A DNA stretch of 64,000 bases from Xenophilus sp. Marseille-Q4582 (GCF_916700565.1 NZ_CAKAKO010000002.1:124001-188000); one strand, 5' to 3'; numbered from the stretch's first letter, positions 17,534 through 25,967 are shown. A program made the numbers and translations. The notes: generated from the sequence alone by a model not told the origin.

Positions 17534-18499
17534 TTAAGCAAATACTGAACCAACCGCCACGCCGGCCGCGGCGTGATGGGCCGGATCCGGCAGGGGCGTC
17601 CGAGGCCCGGAAGGGGCCGCCGGCACCCCGTGAATCACCGAGCATAAGGGCTGCACGCTGCGCCATTGCCCCTGGCATACCAGCACCGCGGCATGGATGT
17701 GCCCGGCGGCCTGCAGCGCCTGCGCGCGCGCGGCACCGGCAGCCAGCGCCGCGGCCACCGCTGCCGCCGGCAGCGCGGGCACGTCGACCGTGACCGGCAG
17801 CGTGCCGAGGTCGCTGTCGTCCTTGCAGTCGCAGGCGGGCAGGCGCCGGATGGCGGGGTGCGGCGCATCGACCGCGTTGGCGATCACGGTGGCGGCTGCA
17901 TCGGCCTGCGCGGCCGTGGCCGCCAGCACCGTCACGCTGTCGGCGATGCCGCGCGAGAAGCTGCGGCCGCGCCAGCCGCTGGTGGCCACGCCACGCACGG
18001 GCATGCCGGCATGCACCGTGAACTGGCCGTCCGTGCGCAGCGCCTGCGCGGCGGCCGGATCGAAGCTCGCCAGGTCGGCGTACAAGCCCACGCGCGCCTG
18101 CTCACCCGGTGCCAGGTGCAGCGCGATGTCGCCGCCGTTGTTGGCCCAGGCGCGCGCGATGCCGGGCCGCGCGTAGCAGGCGATCAGCTCCTGCGCCACG
18201 GCCCCCGCCACCGCCGCCATGGGCGTGATGAATTCGGGTGCGTCGGCGACGGCGGCGGCGCAGGCCGCATGCATGCGGCGCGCCACCGCGCCGTGCAGCG
18301 GCGCCCGCGCAGTCACGGGCTGGCGCAAGGCGGGCAGCTCGGCGACCAGCTCGTCCAGCAGCGGCACGAAGCGCTGCCAGGCGGCCTCGTGCGCCGCAGC
18401 CACGGCCTGCGCCTCGCCCTCGGCCTGCAGCACGAGGTCCATCGGCCCGTGCTGGAAATGCCAGCGCGCGGCGTCGAGGCGGTGACGGGTGGCGGCCAT
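17534..18499 (-). CDS. UPF0280 family, ApbE-like protein
   Basis: A 321-aa protein starting MAATRHRLDAARWHFQHGPMD. The core WANNGGDIALHLAPGEQARVG carries the GGDI motif shared between UPF0280 proteins and the flavin transferase ApbE, and SGWRGRSFSRGIADSVTVLA is also UPF0280-like. ApbE proteins attach FMN covalently to Thr/Ser of flavoproteins. The gene follows 6-hydroxynicotinate reductase by 25 bp, and the Eubacterium barkeri enzyme of that name is reported to hold a covalent flavin. A maturation role is therefore a testable inference; UPF0280 members themselves are uncharacterised as far as I know. Confidence 0.75.
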   Translation of the reverse strand: MAATRHRLDAARWHFQHGPMDLVLQAEGEAQAVAAAHEAAWQRFVPLLDELVAELPALRQPVTARAPLHGAVARRMHAACAAAVADAPEFITPMAAVAGAVAQELIACYARPGIARAWANNGGDIALHLAPGEQARVGLYADLASFDPAAAQALRTDGQFTVHAGMPVRGVATSGWRGRSFSRGIADSVTVLAATAAQADAAATVIANAVDAPHPAIRRLPACDCKDDSDLGTLPVTVDVPALPAAAVAAALAAGAARAQALQAAGHIHAAVLVCQGQWRSVQPLCSVIHGVPAAPSGPRTPLPDPAHHAAAGVAVGSVFA

Positions 18500-18524
18500 G
18501 GCGAAGCGTCGGCGCGGGTGCCGC

Positions 18525-20147
18525 TCAGCCCAGCATGGGCCCATGGCCCAGCGGCCAGACGTTGTCGGCGCCCGGCGCGACCCAGCGGCGCGCGAGCGGC
18601 GCGCCGTCGTCCTGCCAGGCCCCGCGGCGCAGCGCCTGCTCCAGCGGCATCACGTGGTCCACATGGCCGCCGAGCGCCGCGAAGTCGGCCAGTCTCATGC
18701 TGAACTCGATGGGCGCGATGATGGCCGGCGTGGGCACGGTGCCGAAGGCGTTGTCGGGCATGCGCATGACGTCGGCCATCACCGTGATGCCGCCGCCCGG
18801 CCACACATAGGCCGGCGCGCCGCCGCAGGTGACGTTGACCAGCGCACGCTTGATGGCGCGCGTGAGCAGGATCGGGTTCTCGGTGACGCCGGCGCGCAGC
18901 GAGCCGCCGGCGCCGCCCAGGAACAGCACCGTGCACAGCGAGGGCTCGCAGTTCTCGCCGATGCGGTCCACCACTTTCTGCACCTCGGCCGGCATGTCCT
19001 GCCGCACGGGCCGCAGCTGCTCGTCGAGCACGTACCACTCGGCCTGCTCGCCGGTGGTGGAGGTCATGAGCAGGCGCAAGCCGGGCCGGGCCACGCCCTC
19101 TTCCCAGCCTTCGATGATGGCCAGCGGATCGGCGATGTCGGTGCCGCCCCAGCCGCTGCCGGGATTGGCGACCTGGAAGTAGCGCCCCGGGGTGGACTTG
19201 CGCCCGCGCATCTGGATGCCCGAAGGCGCCATCGACAGGCAGCGGCCGGCCTGGTGCTCGGTCAGCACGCCGGTGATGTGGTCGTCGACCACCACCACTT
19301 CGTCGGCCAGGCCCAGCAGCTGCTTGGCGAAGATGCCCACGGTGGCCGAGCCGCAGCCCACGCGCATGCGCTGCTCTTCCACGCCGTTGACGATGGGCGC
19401 CTTGCCGGCCTGGATGACCAGGCTGGCGCCGCCGTCGATGGCGCATTCGGCCGCCTGCTTGTTGCACAGGTTCTGCATGAGCTCCAGCGTCATGCGGCCT
19501 TCCTTCTTGCTGCCGCCCGTGAGGTGGTGCACGCCGCCCAGCGACAGCATCTGCGAGCCGTATTCGGCCGTGGTCACGTGGCCCACCACCTCACCCTTGT
19601 AGCGGATGTTGGCCTGCTCGGGGCCGAGGAAGCGGTCGGTGTCGATCTTCACCTTCACGCTGCAGTAGCTGAAGATGCCTTCGGTGACCACAGTGACCAT
19701 GTCCACGCCCTCGGCCTTGGAGGCGACGATGAAGGGCGCGGGCTTGTAGTCGGGGTAGGTGGTGGAGGCGCCGATGCCGGTGACGAAGACCTGGTCGGCC
19801 AGCAGCAGGTCGCCGTCCCAGTCGGGCGCGGCGTCCTCGGCGGCCGCGGGCTCGGCCCCGGCCCGCGCGAAGGGCACGAGGGCCGGCGCGTCGCTGGCCA
19901 GCTCGCGGCGCAGCAGCACGACCGGATCGACCCGCACCAGCACGCCGGCGCGGTTGGCGTAGCGGTCGCAGGCGCCGGTGCGCCCCTCGGAAATCTGGCA
20001 CAGCACCGGACAGGCGTTGCACTCCACCTTGGCCGTGCTCATGCGCTCGTTGCGCGGCGGCGCCTTGCCCAGGCCCAGCGCGGCGCTGTCGGGCAGCACG
20101 GGCAGATCCATGCCAGGCAGGCCGTCGGTCTTCGTGTGTTCAGTCAT
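18525..20147 (-). CDS. 6-hydroxynicotinate reductase
   Basis: A 540-aa protein starting MTEHTKTDGLPGMDLP; the ATG at 20147 was chosen over in-frame starts upstream. An N-terminal Fe-S motif CX2CX3CX9C is at C43, C46, C50 and C60 (CNACPVLC...GAC). Further cysteines (ENCEPSLC, NLCNKQAAEC, VGCGSAT) could hold more clusters. The overall pattern matches 6-hydroxynicotinate reductase, which reduces 6-hydroxynicotinate to 1,4,5,6-tetrahydro-6-oxonicotinate with low-potential electrons. It is first in a long minus-strand series and divergent from a ferredoxin-NADP reductase gene. Candidate flavin attachment sites, by loose likeness to ApbE targets, are GAST at 126-129 and the GSAT in VGCGSATVG. Confidence 0.85.
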   Translation of the reverse strand: MTEHTKTDGLPGMDLPVLPDSAALGLGKAPPRNERMSTAKVECNACPVLCQISEGRTGACDRYANRAGVLVRVDPVVLLRRELASDAPALVPFARAGAEPAAAEDAAPDWDGDLLLADQVFVTGIGASTTYPDYKPAPFIVASKAEGVDMVTVVTEGIFSYCSVKVKIDTDRFLGPEQANIRYKGEVVGHVTTAEYGSQMLSLGGVHHLTGGSKKEGRMTLELMQNLCNKQAAECAIDGGASLVIQAGKAPIVNGVEEQRMRVGCGSATVGIFAKQLLGLADEVVVVDDHITGVLTEHQAGRCLSMAPSGIQMRGRKSTPGRYFQVANPGSGWGGTDIADPLAIIEGWEEGVARPGLRLLMTSTTGEQAEWYVLDEQLRPVRQDMPAEVQKVVDRIGENCEPSLCTVLFLGGAGGSLRAGVTENPILLTRAIKRALVNVTCGGAPAYVWPGGGITVMADVMRMPDNAFGTVPTPAIIAPIEFSMRLADFAALGGHVDHVMPLEQALRRGAWQDDGAPLARRWVAPGADNVWPLGHGPMLG

Positions 20148-20255
20148 CGTGGCGTTCCGTTGATGCATCGGTCCGGTCTGCAACAAGCATGCCCGCATTC
20201 GGGTTTGTCTCGTGCTTGTGACGCCAGCACCCTTTGTGTAGCATCCGCTCCACTT

Positions 20256-20277
20256 TCATGTGGTGTTCGCTACATGA
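20256..20277. promoter_or_regulatory. Inverted repeat TCATGT-N10-ACATGA, likely TetR operator
   Basis: Perfect 6-bp arms separated by 10 bases in the divergent hnr/fpr intergenic region, 109 bp upstream of the reductase start. The size and symmetry suit a TetR-family dimer; the TetR gene at 21421 is the obvious candidate. A wider pair, GTAGC and GCTAC, flanks part of it. Confidence 0.45.
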
Positions 20278-20621
20278 ATGGGAAATTTAACCATGCGGCG
20301 CGATGCTTGCATGGGTGTTTTCCTGAGGATGCGGTCACCACCGTGGTGCGCCGCGAACGCAAAAGAGGTGCACGAGCCGATGAGACCGAAGTCCTGGTGC
20401 GCGGGGCCGCAGCGCGGCCGCGGCAAGCGCCCGTTGCGCACCGCCTGGGCGGTGCGGCCGCGGGCCGGCCGGCGCGCGGCCCCGCCTGCCGGGGCCCGCG
20501 GCCACGCCCGGGCCGCCCCGGCGGCATGCCCGACAATCGGGCGCCTTCAGCCGGTTGACGCCGCCAGCCCCGTTTGCAAGCCTCACGTCTCCGATCTCCT
20601 TCCACCTTTCCAAGCCTTGCC
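20278..20621. other. Non-coding stretch upstream of fpr
   Basis: About 340 bases of very GC-rich sequence without a convincing gene; one open frame starting near 20278 has poor codon use. It contains a small palindrome GCCCGA-CAA-TCGGGC at 20528-20542, whose centre resembles a -10 element for fpr. Nothing else is recognised. Confidence 0.4.
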
Positions 20622-21395
20622 ATGAGTGCTTTCAACGAAGAACGCGTCCTCTCCGTCCACCACTGGACCGACCGCCTGTTCAGCTTCAAGACCACGCGCG
20701 ACCCCGCGCTGCGCTTCTCCAACGGCCACTTCACCATGATCGGCCTGAAGATCAATGGCAAGCCGCTGCTGCGCGCCTACAGCATCGCCAGCGCCAACTA
20801 CGAGGAAGAGCTGGAGTTCCTGTCGATCAAGGTCGAGAACGGCCCGTTGACCTCGCACCTGCAGCACATCCAGGTGGGCGACACCATCATCGTCGGCCGC
20901 AAGCCCACGGGCACGCTGCTGATCGACTACACGCTGCCCGGCAAGCGCCTGTACCTGTTCGGCACCGGCACCGGCCTGGCGCCCTTCCTGAGCACGATCC
21001 GCGACCCCGACACCTACGACAAGTACGAGCAGGTGATCCTGGTGCACGGCGTGCGCGAAGTGGCCGAGCTGGCCTACCACGACTACATCACGAAGGAACT
21101 GCCGCAGCACGAGTTCCTGGGCGAGATGGTGAGCAAGCAGCTGCTGTACTACCCCACCGTGACGCGCGAGCCCTTCCGCAACCAGGGGCGCATCACCGAC
21201 CTGATCAAGAGCAACAAGCTCACCGACGACCTGGGCCTGCCGCCGATCAACCCGCTGGAAGACCGCGCCATGATGTGCGGCAGCCCGGCGCTGCTGGCCG
21301 ACCTGAAGGAAATCCTCGAGAAGCGCGACTTCGAGGAAGGCAACACCTCGACGCCCGGTGACTTCGTCGTCGAACGCGCCTTCGTCGAGAAGTAA
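20622..21395 (+). CDS. fpr: Ferredoxin-NADP(+) reductase
   Basis: A 257-aa flavoprotein starting MSAFNEERVLSVHHWTD. The FAD-binding motif RAYSIASANYEEE is near residue 50 and the NADP-binding motif GTGTGLAPFLST near residue 115, ending VVERAFVEK as in bacterial Fpr proteins. It interconverts NADPH and reduced ferredoxin or flavodoxin. It resembles the common housekeeping type, but its place divergent from 6-hydroxynicotinate reductase and ahead of TetR and enamidase suggests it feeds that reductase here. No ferredoxin gene is in the window. Confidence 0.92.
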   Translation: MSAFNEERVLSVHHWTDRLFSFKTTRDPALRFSNGHFTMIGLKINGKPLLRAYSIASANYEEELEFLSIKVENGPLTSHLQHIQVGDTIIVGRKPTGTLLIDYTLPGKRLYLFGTGTGLAPFLSTIRDPDTYDKYEQVILVHGVREVAELAYHDYITKELPQHEFLGEMVSKQLLYYPTVTREPFRNQGRITDLIKSNKLTDDLGLPPINPLEDRAMMCGSPALLADLKEILEKRDFEEGNTSTPGDFVVERAFVEK

Positions 21396-21420
21396 GCCCC
21401 ACTGAGGCCCTGACGCCCTG

Positions 21421-22185
21421 ATGGCCACGCGCAAGACCGTCGCCCGCCCGCAGCGCAAGACCGGCGTGCGCGAGGCGCAGGCGCAGGCCTCGAAGGACGC
21501 GATCCTGCGCGCGGCGACCAAGGTGTTCGCCAAATACGGTTACGAGGGCGGCAGCGTCGAGAAGATCTCGAAGGCGGCCAAGTCCTATGACCGGATGATC
21601 TACTACTATTTCGGCAACAAGGAAGGCCTGTTCGTCGCGGTGCTGGAGGGCATCTACCACCGCATGGACGAGGCCGAGGCCGCCATCGCGCTGGACATGG
21701 AGCGCCCCGTGGAGGCACTCGCCGAGGTGATCCGCTTCGTGCTGGGCTACTACCGCGCGAACCCCGACTTCGTCACGCTGCTCAACACCGAGAACCTGCA
21801 CAAGGGCCGGCACATCGCCAAGTCGCTGCGGGCACGCGAATACTCCTCGCGCGCCGTGGCCATCATTGCGCAGATCCTGGCCAGCGGCGGCGCGCAGGGC
21901 CTGTTCCGCACCGACCTGGCCGCGCGCGACCTGTACCTGCTGATCGCGGCCACCGGCTACTTCTACATGTCCAACCGCTACACGCTCACCAGCTTCCTGG
22001 GCGAGCCGCTGGAGTCGCCCGAGGCCGTGGCGCACTGGGAGGCCTTCGTCATCGAGACGGTGATGCGCACGGTGCGCCAGGACGACAGGAACAACGAGCT
22101 TTCCACCCCCACCCCTCACGAGGAATCGAAATGGCAGAAGTCGCAGCCGCCGGCAAGTCGGGCAAGGTCGTCATCCAGAACATAG
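21421..22185 (+). CDS. TetR/AcrR family transcriptional regulator
   Basis: A 254-aa protein starting MATRKTVARPQRKTGVREAQ. The N-terminal helix-turn-helix covers ILRAATKVFAKYGYEGGSVEKISKAAK and the typical YYYFGNKEGLF follows; the C-terminal half is a ligand-binding helical domain. The last 18 codons overlap the start of the enamidase gene by 55 bp, so the two are co-transcribed and probably translationally linked. It likely responds to a nicotinate pathway intermediate and binds the palindrome at 20256-20277, by inference. Confidence 0.88.
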   Translation: MATRKTVARPQRKTGVREAQAQASKDAILRAATKVFAKYGYEGGSVEKISKAAKSYDRMIYYYFGNKEGLFVAVLEGIYHRMDEAEAAIALDMERPVEALAEVIRFVLGYYRANPDFVTLLNTENLHKGRHIAKSLRAREYSSRAVAIIAQILASGGAQGLFRTDLAARDLYLLIAATGYFYMSNRYTLTSFLGEPLESPEAVAHWEAFVIETVMRTVRQDDRNNELSTPTPHEESKWQKSQPPASRARSSSRT

Positions 22186-23327
22186 GGCTGCTGCTCTCCG
22201 GCGACATCGACCACCCCATCCTGGACGCCGACACCCTCGTCGTGAACGACGGCCTGATCACGGCCGTCGGCAAGTTCAAGGACTGCGACACCGAAGGCGC
22301 GAAGACCGTCATCGACGCCCGGGGCGTGTGCGTGGCGCCGGGCCTGATCGACAGCCACGTGCATCCGGTGGCCGGCGACTGGACACCGCGCCAGAGTCAG
22401 CTCAACTGGATCGAGTCCAGCATGAACGGCGGCGTGACCACCATGATCTCGGCCGGCGAGGTGCACTACCCCGGCCGGCCCAAGGACATCGTGGGCCTGA
22501 AGGCGCTGGCCATCACGGCGCAGCGGGCCTTCGACGCCTTCCGCCCGGGCGGCGTGAAGGTGCTGGCCGGCGCGCCGGTGATCGAGAAGGGCATGGTCGA
22601 GAGCGACTTCAAGGAACTGGCCGAGGCCGGCGTGGGCCTGCTCGGCGAGGTGGGCCTGGGCACGGTGAAGGCCGGCTACGAGGCCAAGGAGATGGTGGCC
22701 TGGGCGCGCAAGTACGGCATCCAGAGCACGATCCACACGGGCGGGCCGTCGGTGCCGGGCTCGGGCTACATCGACAAGGACACGGTGCTGGAGGCCGACG
22801 CCGACATCATCGGCCACATCAACGGCGGCCACACCTCGCTGCCGCTCAAGCATGTGTGCGAGCTGTGCGAACAAAGCACGCGCGGCATCGAGATCGTGCA
22901 CAACGGTAACGAGCGTGTGGCCATCGGTGCGGCGCGCGCGGCCATCGAGCTCAAGTGCCCGCACCGCGTGATCCTGGGCACCGACGGGCCGGCCGGCTCG
23001 GGCGTGCAGCCGCTGGGCATCCTGCGCATGGTGTCGCTGATCTCGTCGATGGCCGACATCCCGGCCGAGGTCGTGTTCTGCTTCGCGACCGGCAACACGG
23101 CGCGCATGCGCAATCTCAACTGCGGCCTCATCGAGGTGGGCCGCGCGGCGGACTTCGTCTTCATGGACCGCGCGCAGCACACGGCCGGCAAGACGCTGCT
23201 GGAAAGCGTGCAGCTGGGCGACATCCCGGGCGTGGGCATGGTGATGATCGACGGCCTCGTGCGCGCCGGGCGCAGCCGCAACACGCCGCCGGCCACCGAA
23301 GTGCCCGTGGTGCTGGGCGCCCACTGA
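22131..23327 (+). CDS. Enamidase-type amidohydrolase
   Basis: A 398-aa metal-dependent amidohydrolase starting MAEVAAAGKSGKVVIQ, with a good ribosome site (GAGGAA). The metal motif HxH is at H76 and H78 (GLIDSHVHP), and later ligand regions are STIHTGG, GHINGGHTS and LGTDGPAGSGVQP. The overall sequence resembles Eubacterium barkeri enamidase, a binuclear Fe-Zn enzyme that opens 1,4,5,6-tetrahydro-6-oxonicotinate to 2-formylglutarate and ammonia. Co-occurrence with 6-hydroxynicotinate reductase strongly supports this reading over a general imidazolonase-like role. Confidence 0.82.
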   Translation: MAEVAAAGKSGKVVIQNIGLLLSGDIDHPILDADTLVVNDGLITAVGKFKDCDTEGAKTVIDARGVCVAPGLIDSHVHPVAGDWTPRQSQLNWIESSMNGGVTTMISAGEVHYPGRPKDIVGLKALAITAQRAFDAFRPGGVKVLAGAPVIEKGMVESDFKELAEAGVGLLGEVGLGTVKAGYEAKEMVAWARKYGIQSTIHTGGPSVPGSGYIDKDTVLEADADIIGHINGGHTSLPLKHVCELCEQSTRGIEIVHNGNERVAIGAARAAIELKCPHRVILGTDGPAGSGVQPLGILRMVSLISSMADIPAEVVFCFATGNTARMRNLNCGLIEVGRAADFVFMDRAQHTAGKTLLESVQLGDIPGVGMVMIDGLVRAGRSRNTPPATEVPVVLGAH

Positions 23328-23345
23328 GGGCGCGGGCGCCGGCCT

Positions 23346-25733
23346 TCAGAACAGGGTTTCGGCCCGCAGCGTCGTCGCCTCGTCGACCGCGAGCAGCGGC
23401 AGCGCGATGACGAAGCTGCTGCCCGCGCCGGGCGCGCTCCAGAGGTCGACCCAGCCGCCGTGGCGCTGCACCACGGCCCAGACCACCGCCAGGCCCAGGC
23501 CCCGGGCGCGCACGGGCGGCGCTGCAGCGCCCGCGGCGCCTGCGGACGCGCGGCCTTGCGCAGCGGCGGCCGGGCGACCGGGGGGCCAGGCACCGCCCGG
23601 CTCCAGCCAGCCGCGCAGCCGGCGCACCTGGGCCGCGCTCATGCCCTCGCCAGCGTCGCTCACCATCAGCAGCACCTCGCCGCCGTTCACGCCGATGCAC
23701 AGCCGCACCGCGCTGCCGGCCGCACTGTGGCGGATCGCGTTGTTCAGCAGGTTGACCACCGCCCGCACCAGCAGGCCCGCGTTGCCGCGCACGAAGGTCT
23801 CGGTCCCGGCGGGCGCACGCACCTCGATCCGCACGCCGCGCGACTCGGCATAGGCCCAGACTTGGTCCGCGGCGTCGCCGGCCGCCGCCTCGACCAGCAC
23901 CTCGCCCTGCGTGAAGTCGCCGGCTTCGGCCTGGCCCAGGTCCATGAAGCCCTCGGCCAGCGCCAGCGTGCGTTCGACCTCGCGCCGCACGGCGGCGGCG
24001 AGCTCGGCCCGTCCCGGCGCATCCGGATGCGCCCGCTCATCGAGCGCCACGCGGCTGAGGATGTTGACCTGCGGGCTGCGCAGGTCGTGCGACAGGAAGC
24101 GCAGCCACTGGGCCCGCTCGGCCTGCATGCGGTGCTCGGCCGTCAGGTCGTCGAGCACCACGGCCCAGCCGTGCGCGCGGCCACCCAGCGGCGTGCAGCG
24201 CACGCGGAACACGAAGCCTGCGCGCTGGTAGACCGCCCCCTGGTGCACCGTGGCCCAGTGGCCCTCGGGCGGCGGCGCAGCGCCGGCGGGCCGCAGGCGG
24301 TCGAGGATGGCCGGCAGGGCCATGCGCTGCAGGCGGCCGTGCGCATCGCGCCGCCGGTGCAGCCGCAGCAGCTGCCGCGCGGCCGGGTTGGCATGGCGCA
24401 CCGTGCCGTCGCGCCCGCACAGCAGCACGGCCACGGGCAGGTCGCGCAGGCCCTGGCGGAACAGCCGCTGCAGCGACTGGAGCCGCTGCACCGCATCGTC
24501 CAGCGCCAGCAGCTGCTGCTCGAGCGTCAGCGGGCCCTGCATGCGCGGGTCGAGGGGCGGCTCGCCCGCGCGCAGGCCGTCGTGCAGCCGGGCCAGCTGG
24601 CGGCGGAAGGCAGCGAGCATCAGCGACTGGCGCCGCCAGCGCCACAGCAGGCAGCCTGCCCACAGGCCGAGGACCGGGGCCACGGGTGAGAGCCACAGCC
24701 GCAGCGCCAGCAGCAGGCCCGCGCTGGCCAGCACGCACAGCGCGCCCAGGGCCAGGGCACCGAGCGCCGCCTGGCGTTCGCGCCGCGGGAAGAAGCACAG
24801 GCCCGCCAGCAGCGGCAGCACGATCCACAACCGCCGCGGCCAGCCCTGCACCGGCGCGACCGTGCGGCCGGCGCGCAGCGCGGCGATGGCCTGCGCATGC
24901 ACGGCCACGCCCGGCACGCGCAGCGACGACGGGTGCCCGGACGAGACGGCCCACAGGTCGCCCAGCCCGGCATCGGCCCCCAGGCCCACGAGCACGTCGC
25001 GCCCGCGCAGCTGCGCCGCCGGCACCTCGCCGCGCAGCACCTGCACGTAGGACAGCGTGGGCGCACGCCCCGCTTCGTTCGCCCTTGCAAAGCTGAACGG
25101 CCCCCGGCGCTGCCAGGCGCCCGCCGCGTCCTGCAGCGGAGCCGCTTCGGGCCGGTCCTCGGCCGGCCGCTGGTGGGCGAGCAGCCATCCCACATAGGGC
25201 ACGAGCCGGCCGGGACGCCCTTCCTGGGCGTACAGCGTGCGCACCACCCCGTCCGGCCCGGGCACGAGCCGCGCGTGGCCCACGCCCGCCGCGGCCGCGG
25301 CCAGCGCGGGGGGCAGGGGCAGCAGCTGCGGCTCGCTGGCGCCCACAGCCTCGCGCTGCACCAGATACACGGGCAGGCGCGACAGGGCCGCCGCGAGGGC
25401 GTCCGGCGCGTCGGCGGAGGCGGGCCCACCCAGGTCCACGTCGAGCAGCACGCTGCGGGGCTGGTGCGGGGCCAGCGCCTGCAGGAGTTGCGCGTGCGTC
25501 GCCTGCGGCCAGGGCCAGGGCCCCAGCGCGTCGAGGCTGGCACGGTCCACCACGACCCGCACCTGCCCGTCCGCAGGAGCCGCCGGCAACGCCTGCAGCA
25601 GCCGGTCCTGCACCCGACCGTCGAGCTGCTGCAACTCGGGCCGCTCGGCCAGCACCAGCATGAGGAGCGGCAGCAACCCGGCCAGCAGCAGCCATTCCAG
25701 CAACACCCGGCGCTTGGCGGTCCGTCTTCGCAT
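23346..25733 (-). CDS. Orphan CHASE2-domain sensor histidine kinase
   Basis: A 795-aa protein starting MRRRTAKRRVLLEWLLLAG. One N-terminal membrane helix is followed by a periplasmic CHASE2 domain (about 35-310), three further helices (about 318-390), a PAS-like region (about 430-540), the HisKA box with phospho-acceptor H549 (FLSHDLRSPQ) and a HATPase domain (NLLNNAIRHS, SDAGEGMS, GLGLAVVWAVVQRHGG). An Ala/Pro-rich insert sits between G1 and G2. It should autophosphorylate in response to an extracytoplasmic cue. No response regulator lies beside it, so the partner is elsewhere. It converges with the enamidase gene. Confidence 0.85.
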   Translation of the reverse strand: MRRRTAKRRVLLEWLLLAGLLPLLMLVLAERPELQQLDGRVQDRLLQALPAAPADGQVRVVVDRASLDALGPWPWPQATHAQLLQALAPHQPRSVLLDVDLGGPASADAPDALAAALSRLPVYLVQREAVGASEPQLLPLPPALAAAAAGVGHARLVPGPDGVVRTLYAQEGRPGRLVPYVGWLLAHQRPAEDRPEAAPLQDAAGAWQRRGPFSFARANEAGRAPTLSYVQVLRGEVPAAQLRGRDVLVGLGADAGLGDLWAVSSGHPSSLRVPGVAVHAQAIAALRAGRTVAPVQGWPRRLWIVLPLLAGLCFFPRRERQAALGALALGALCVLASAGLLLALRLWLSPVAPVLGLWAGCLLWRWRRQSLMLAAFRRQLARLHDGLRAGEPPLDPRMQGPLTLEQQLLALDDAVQRLQSLQRLFRQGLRDLPVAVLLCGRDGTVRHANPAARQLLRLHRRRDAHGRLQRMALPAILDRLRPAGAAPPPEGHWATVHQGAVYQRAGFVFRVRCTPLGGRAHGWAVVLDDLTAEHRMQAERAQWLRFLSHDLRSPQVNILSRVALDERAHPDAPGRAELAAAVRREVERTLALAEGFMDLGQAEAGDFTQGEVLVEAAAGDAADQVWAYAESRGVRIEVRAPAGTETFVRGNAGLLVRAVVNLLNNAIRHSAAGSAVRLCIGVNGGEVLLMVSDAGEGMSAAQVRRLRGWLEPGGAWPPGRPAAAAQGRASAGAAGAAAPPVRARGLGLAVVWAVVQRHGGWVDLWSAPGAGSSFVIALPLLAVDEATTLRAETLF

Positions 25734-25890
25734 CAATGGGCTTCGTGGGTCCGGCGGAAAGCGTCGATCCGCAGGCAGCCCCGGCCCGAGCGCCCGGCGG
25801 CCCGCGAAGGGGCCCGCCTCTGGCACCTGAACCGCCCGGTGTCACGCGGCGCTCACGGCGCCGTCATGCACAAGGCCTCCCTTGGAATCC

Positions 25891-25917
25891 GCATGGGTAA
25901 GACTTTTTTACCCATGC
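25891..25917. promoter_or_regulatory. 27-bp perfect inverted repeat upstream of the histidine kinase
   Basis: Arms GCATGGGTAA and TTACCCATGC are perfect over 10 bp, with a T-rich 7-base loop. It lies 158 bp upstream of the kinase start. There is no U-tract after the stem, so an operator is more likely than a terminator. Confidence 0.45.
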
Positions 25918-25950
25918 AACAGATTCTGCCCCACGACCTCGGGCGCAAAG

Positions 25951-25967
25951 GTGAACTGCCAGTTCAC
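25951..25967. promoter_or_regulatory. 17-bp perfect palindrome upstream of the histidine kinase
   Basis: GTGAACTG-C-CAGTTCAC has 8-bp arms around one central base, a classic dimeric regulator site. It lies 34 bp beyond the 25891 palindrome within the 346-bp gap between hutG and the kinase. The rest of this gap (25734-25890, 25968-26079) shows only a weak imperfect hairpin near 25993-26032. Confidence 0.45.

Noticed and set aside
20278-20625. 115-codon plus-strand frame before fpr
   Set aside because: It has poor codon use, no ribosome site and starts inside the operator-like dyad.
22131-23327. Imidazolonepropionase-like role for the amidohydrolase
   Set aside because: A true hutI is present at 28312-29529, and linkage to 6-hydroxynicotinate reductase fits enamidase better.
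25891-25917. Rho-independent terminator
   Set aside because: The stem is perfect, but the T-run lies in the loop and no U-tract follows on either strand.
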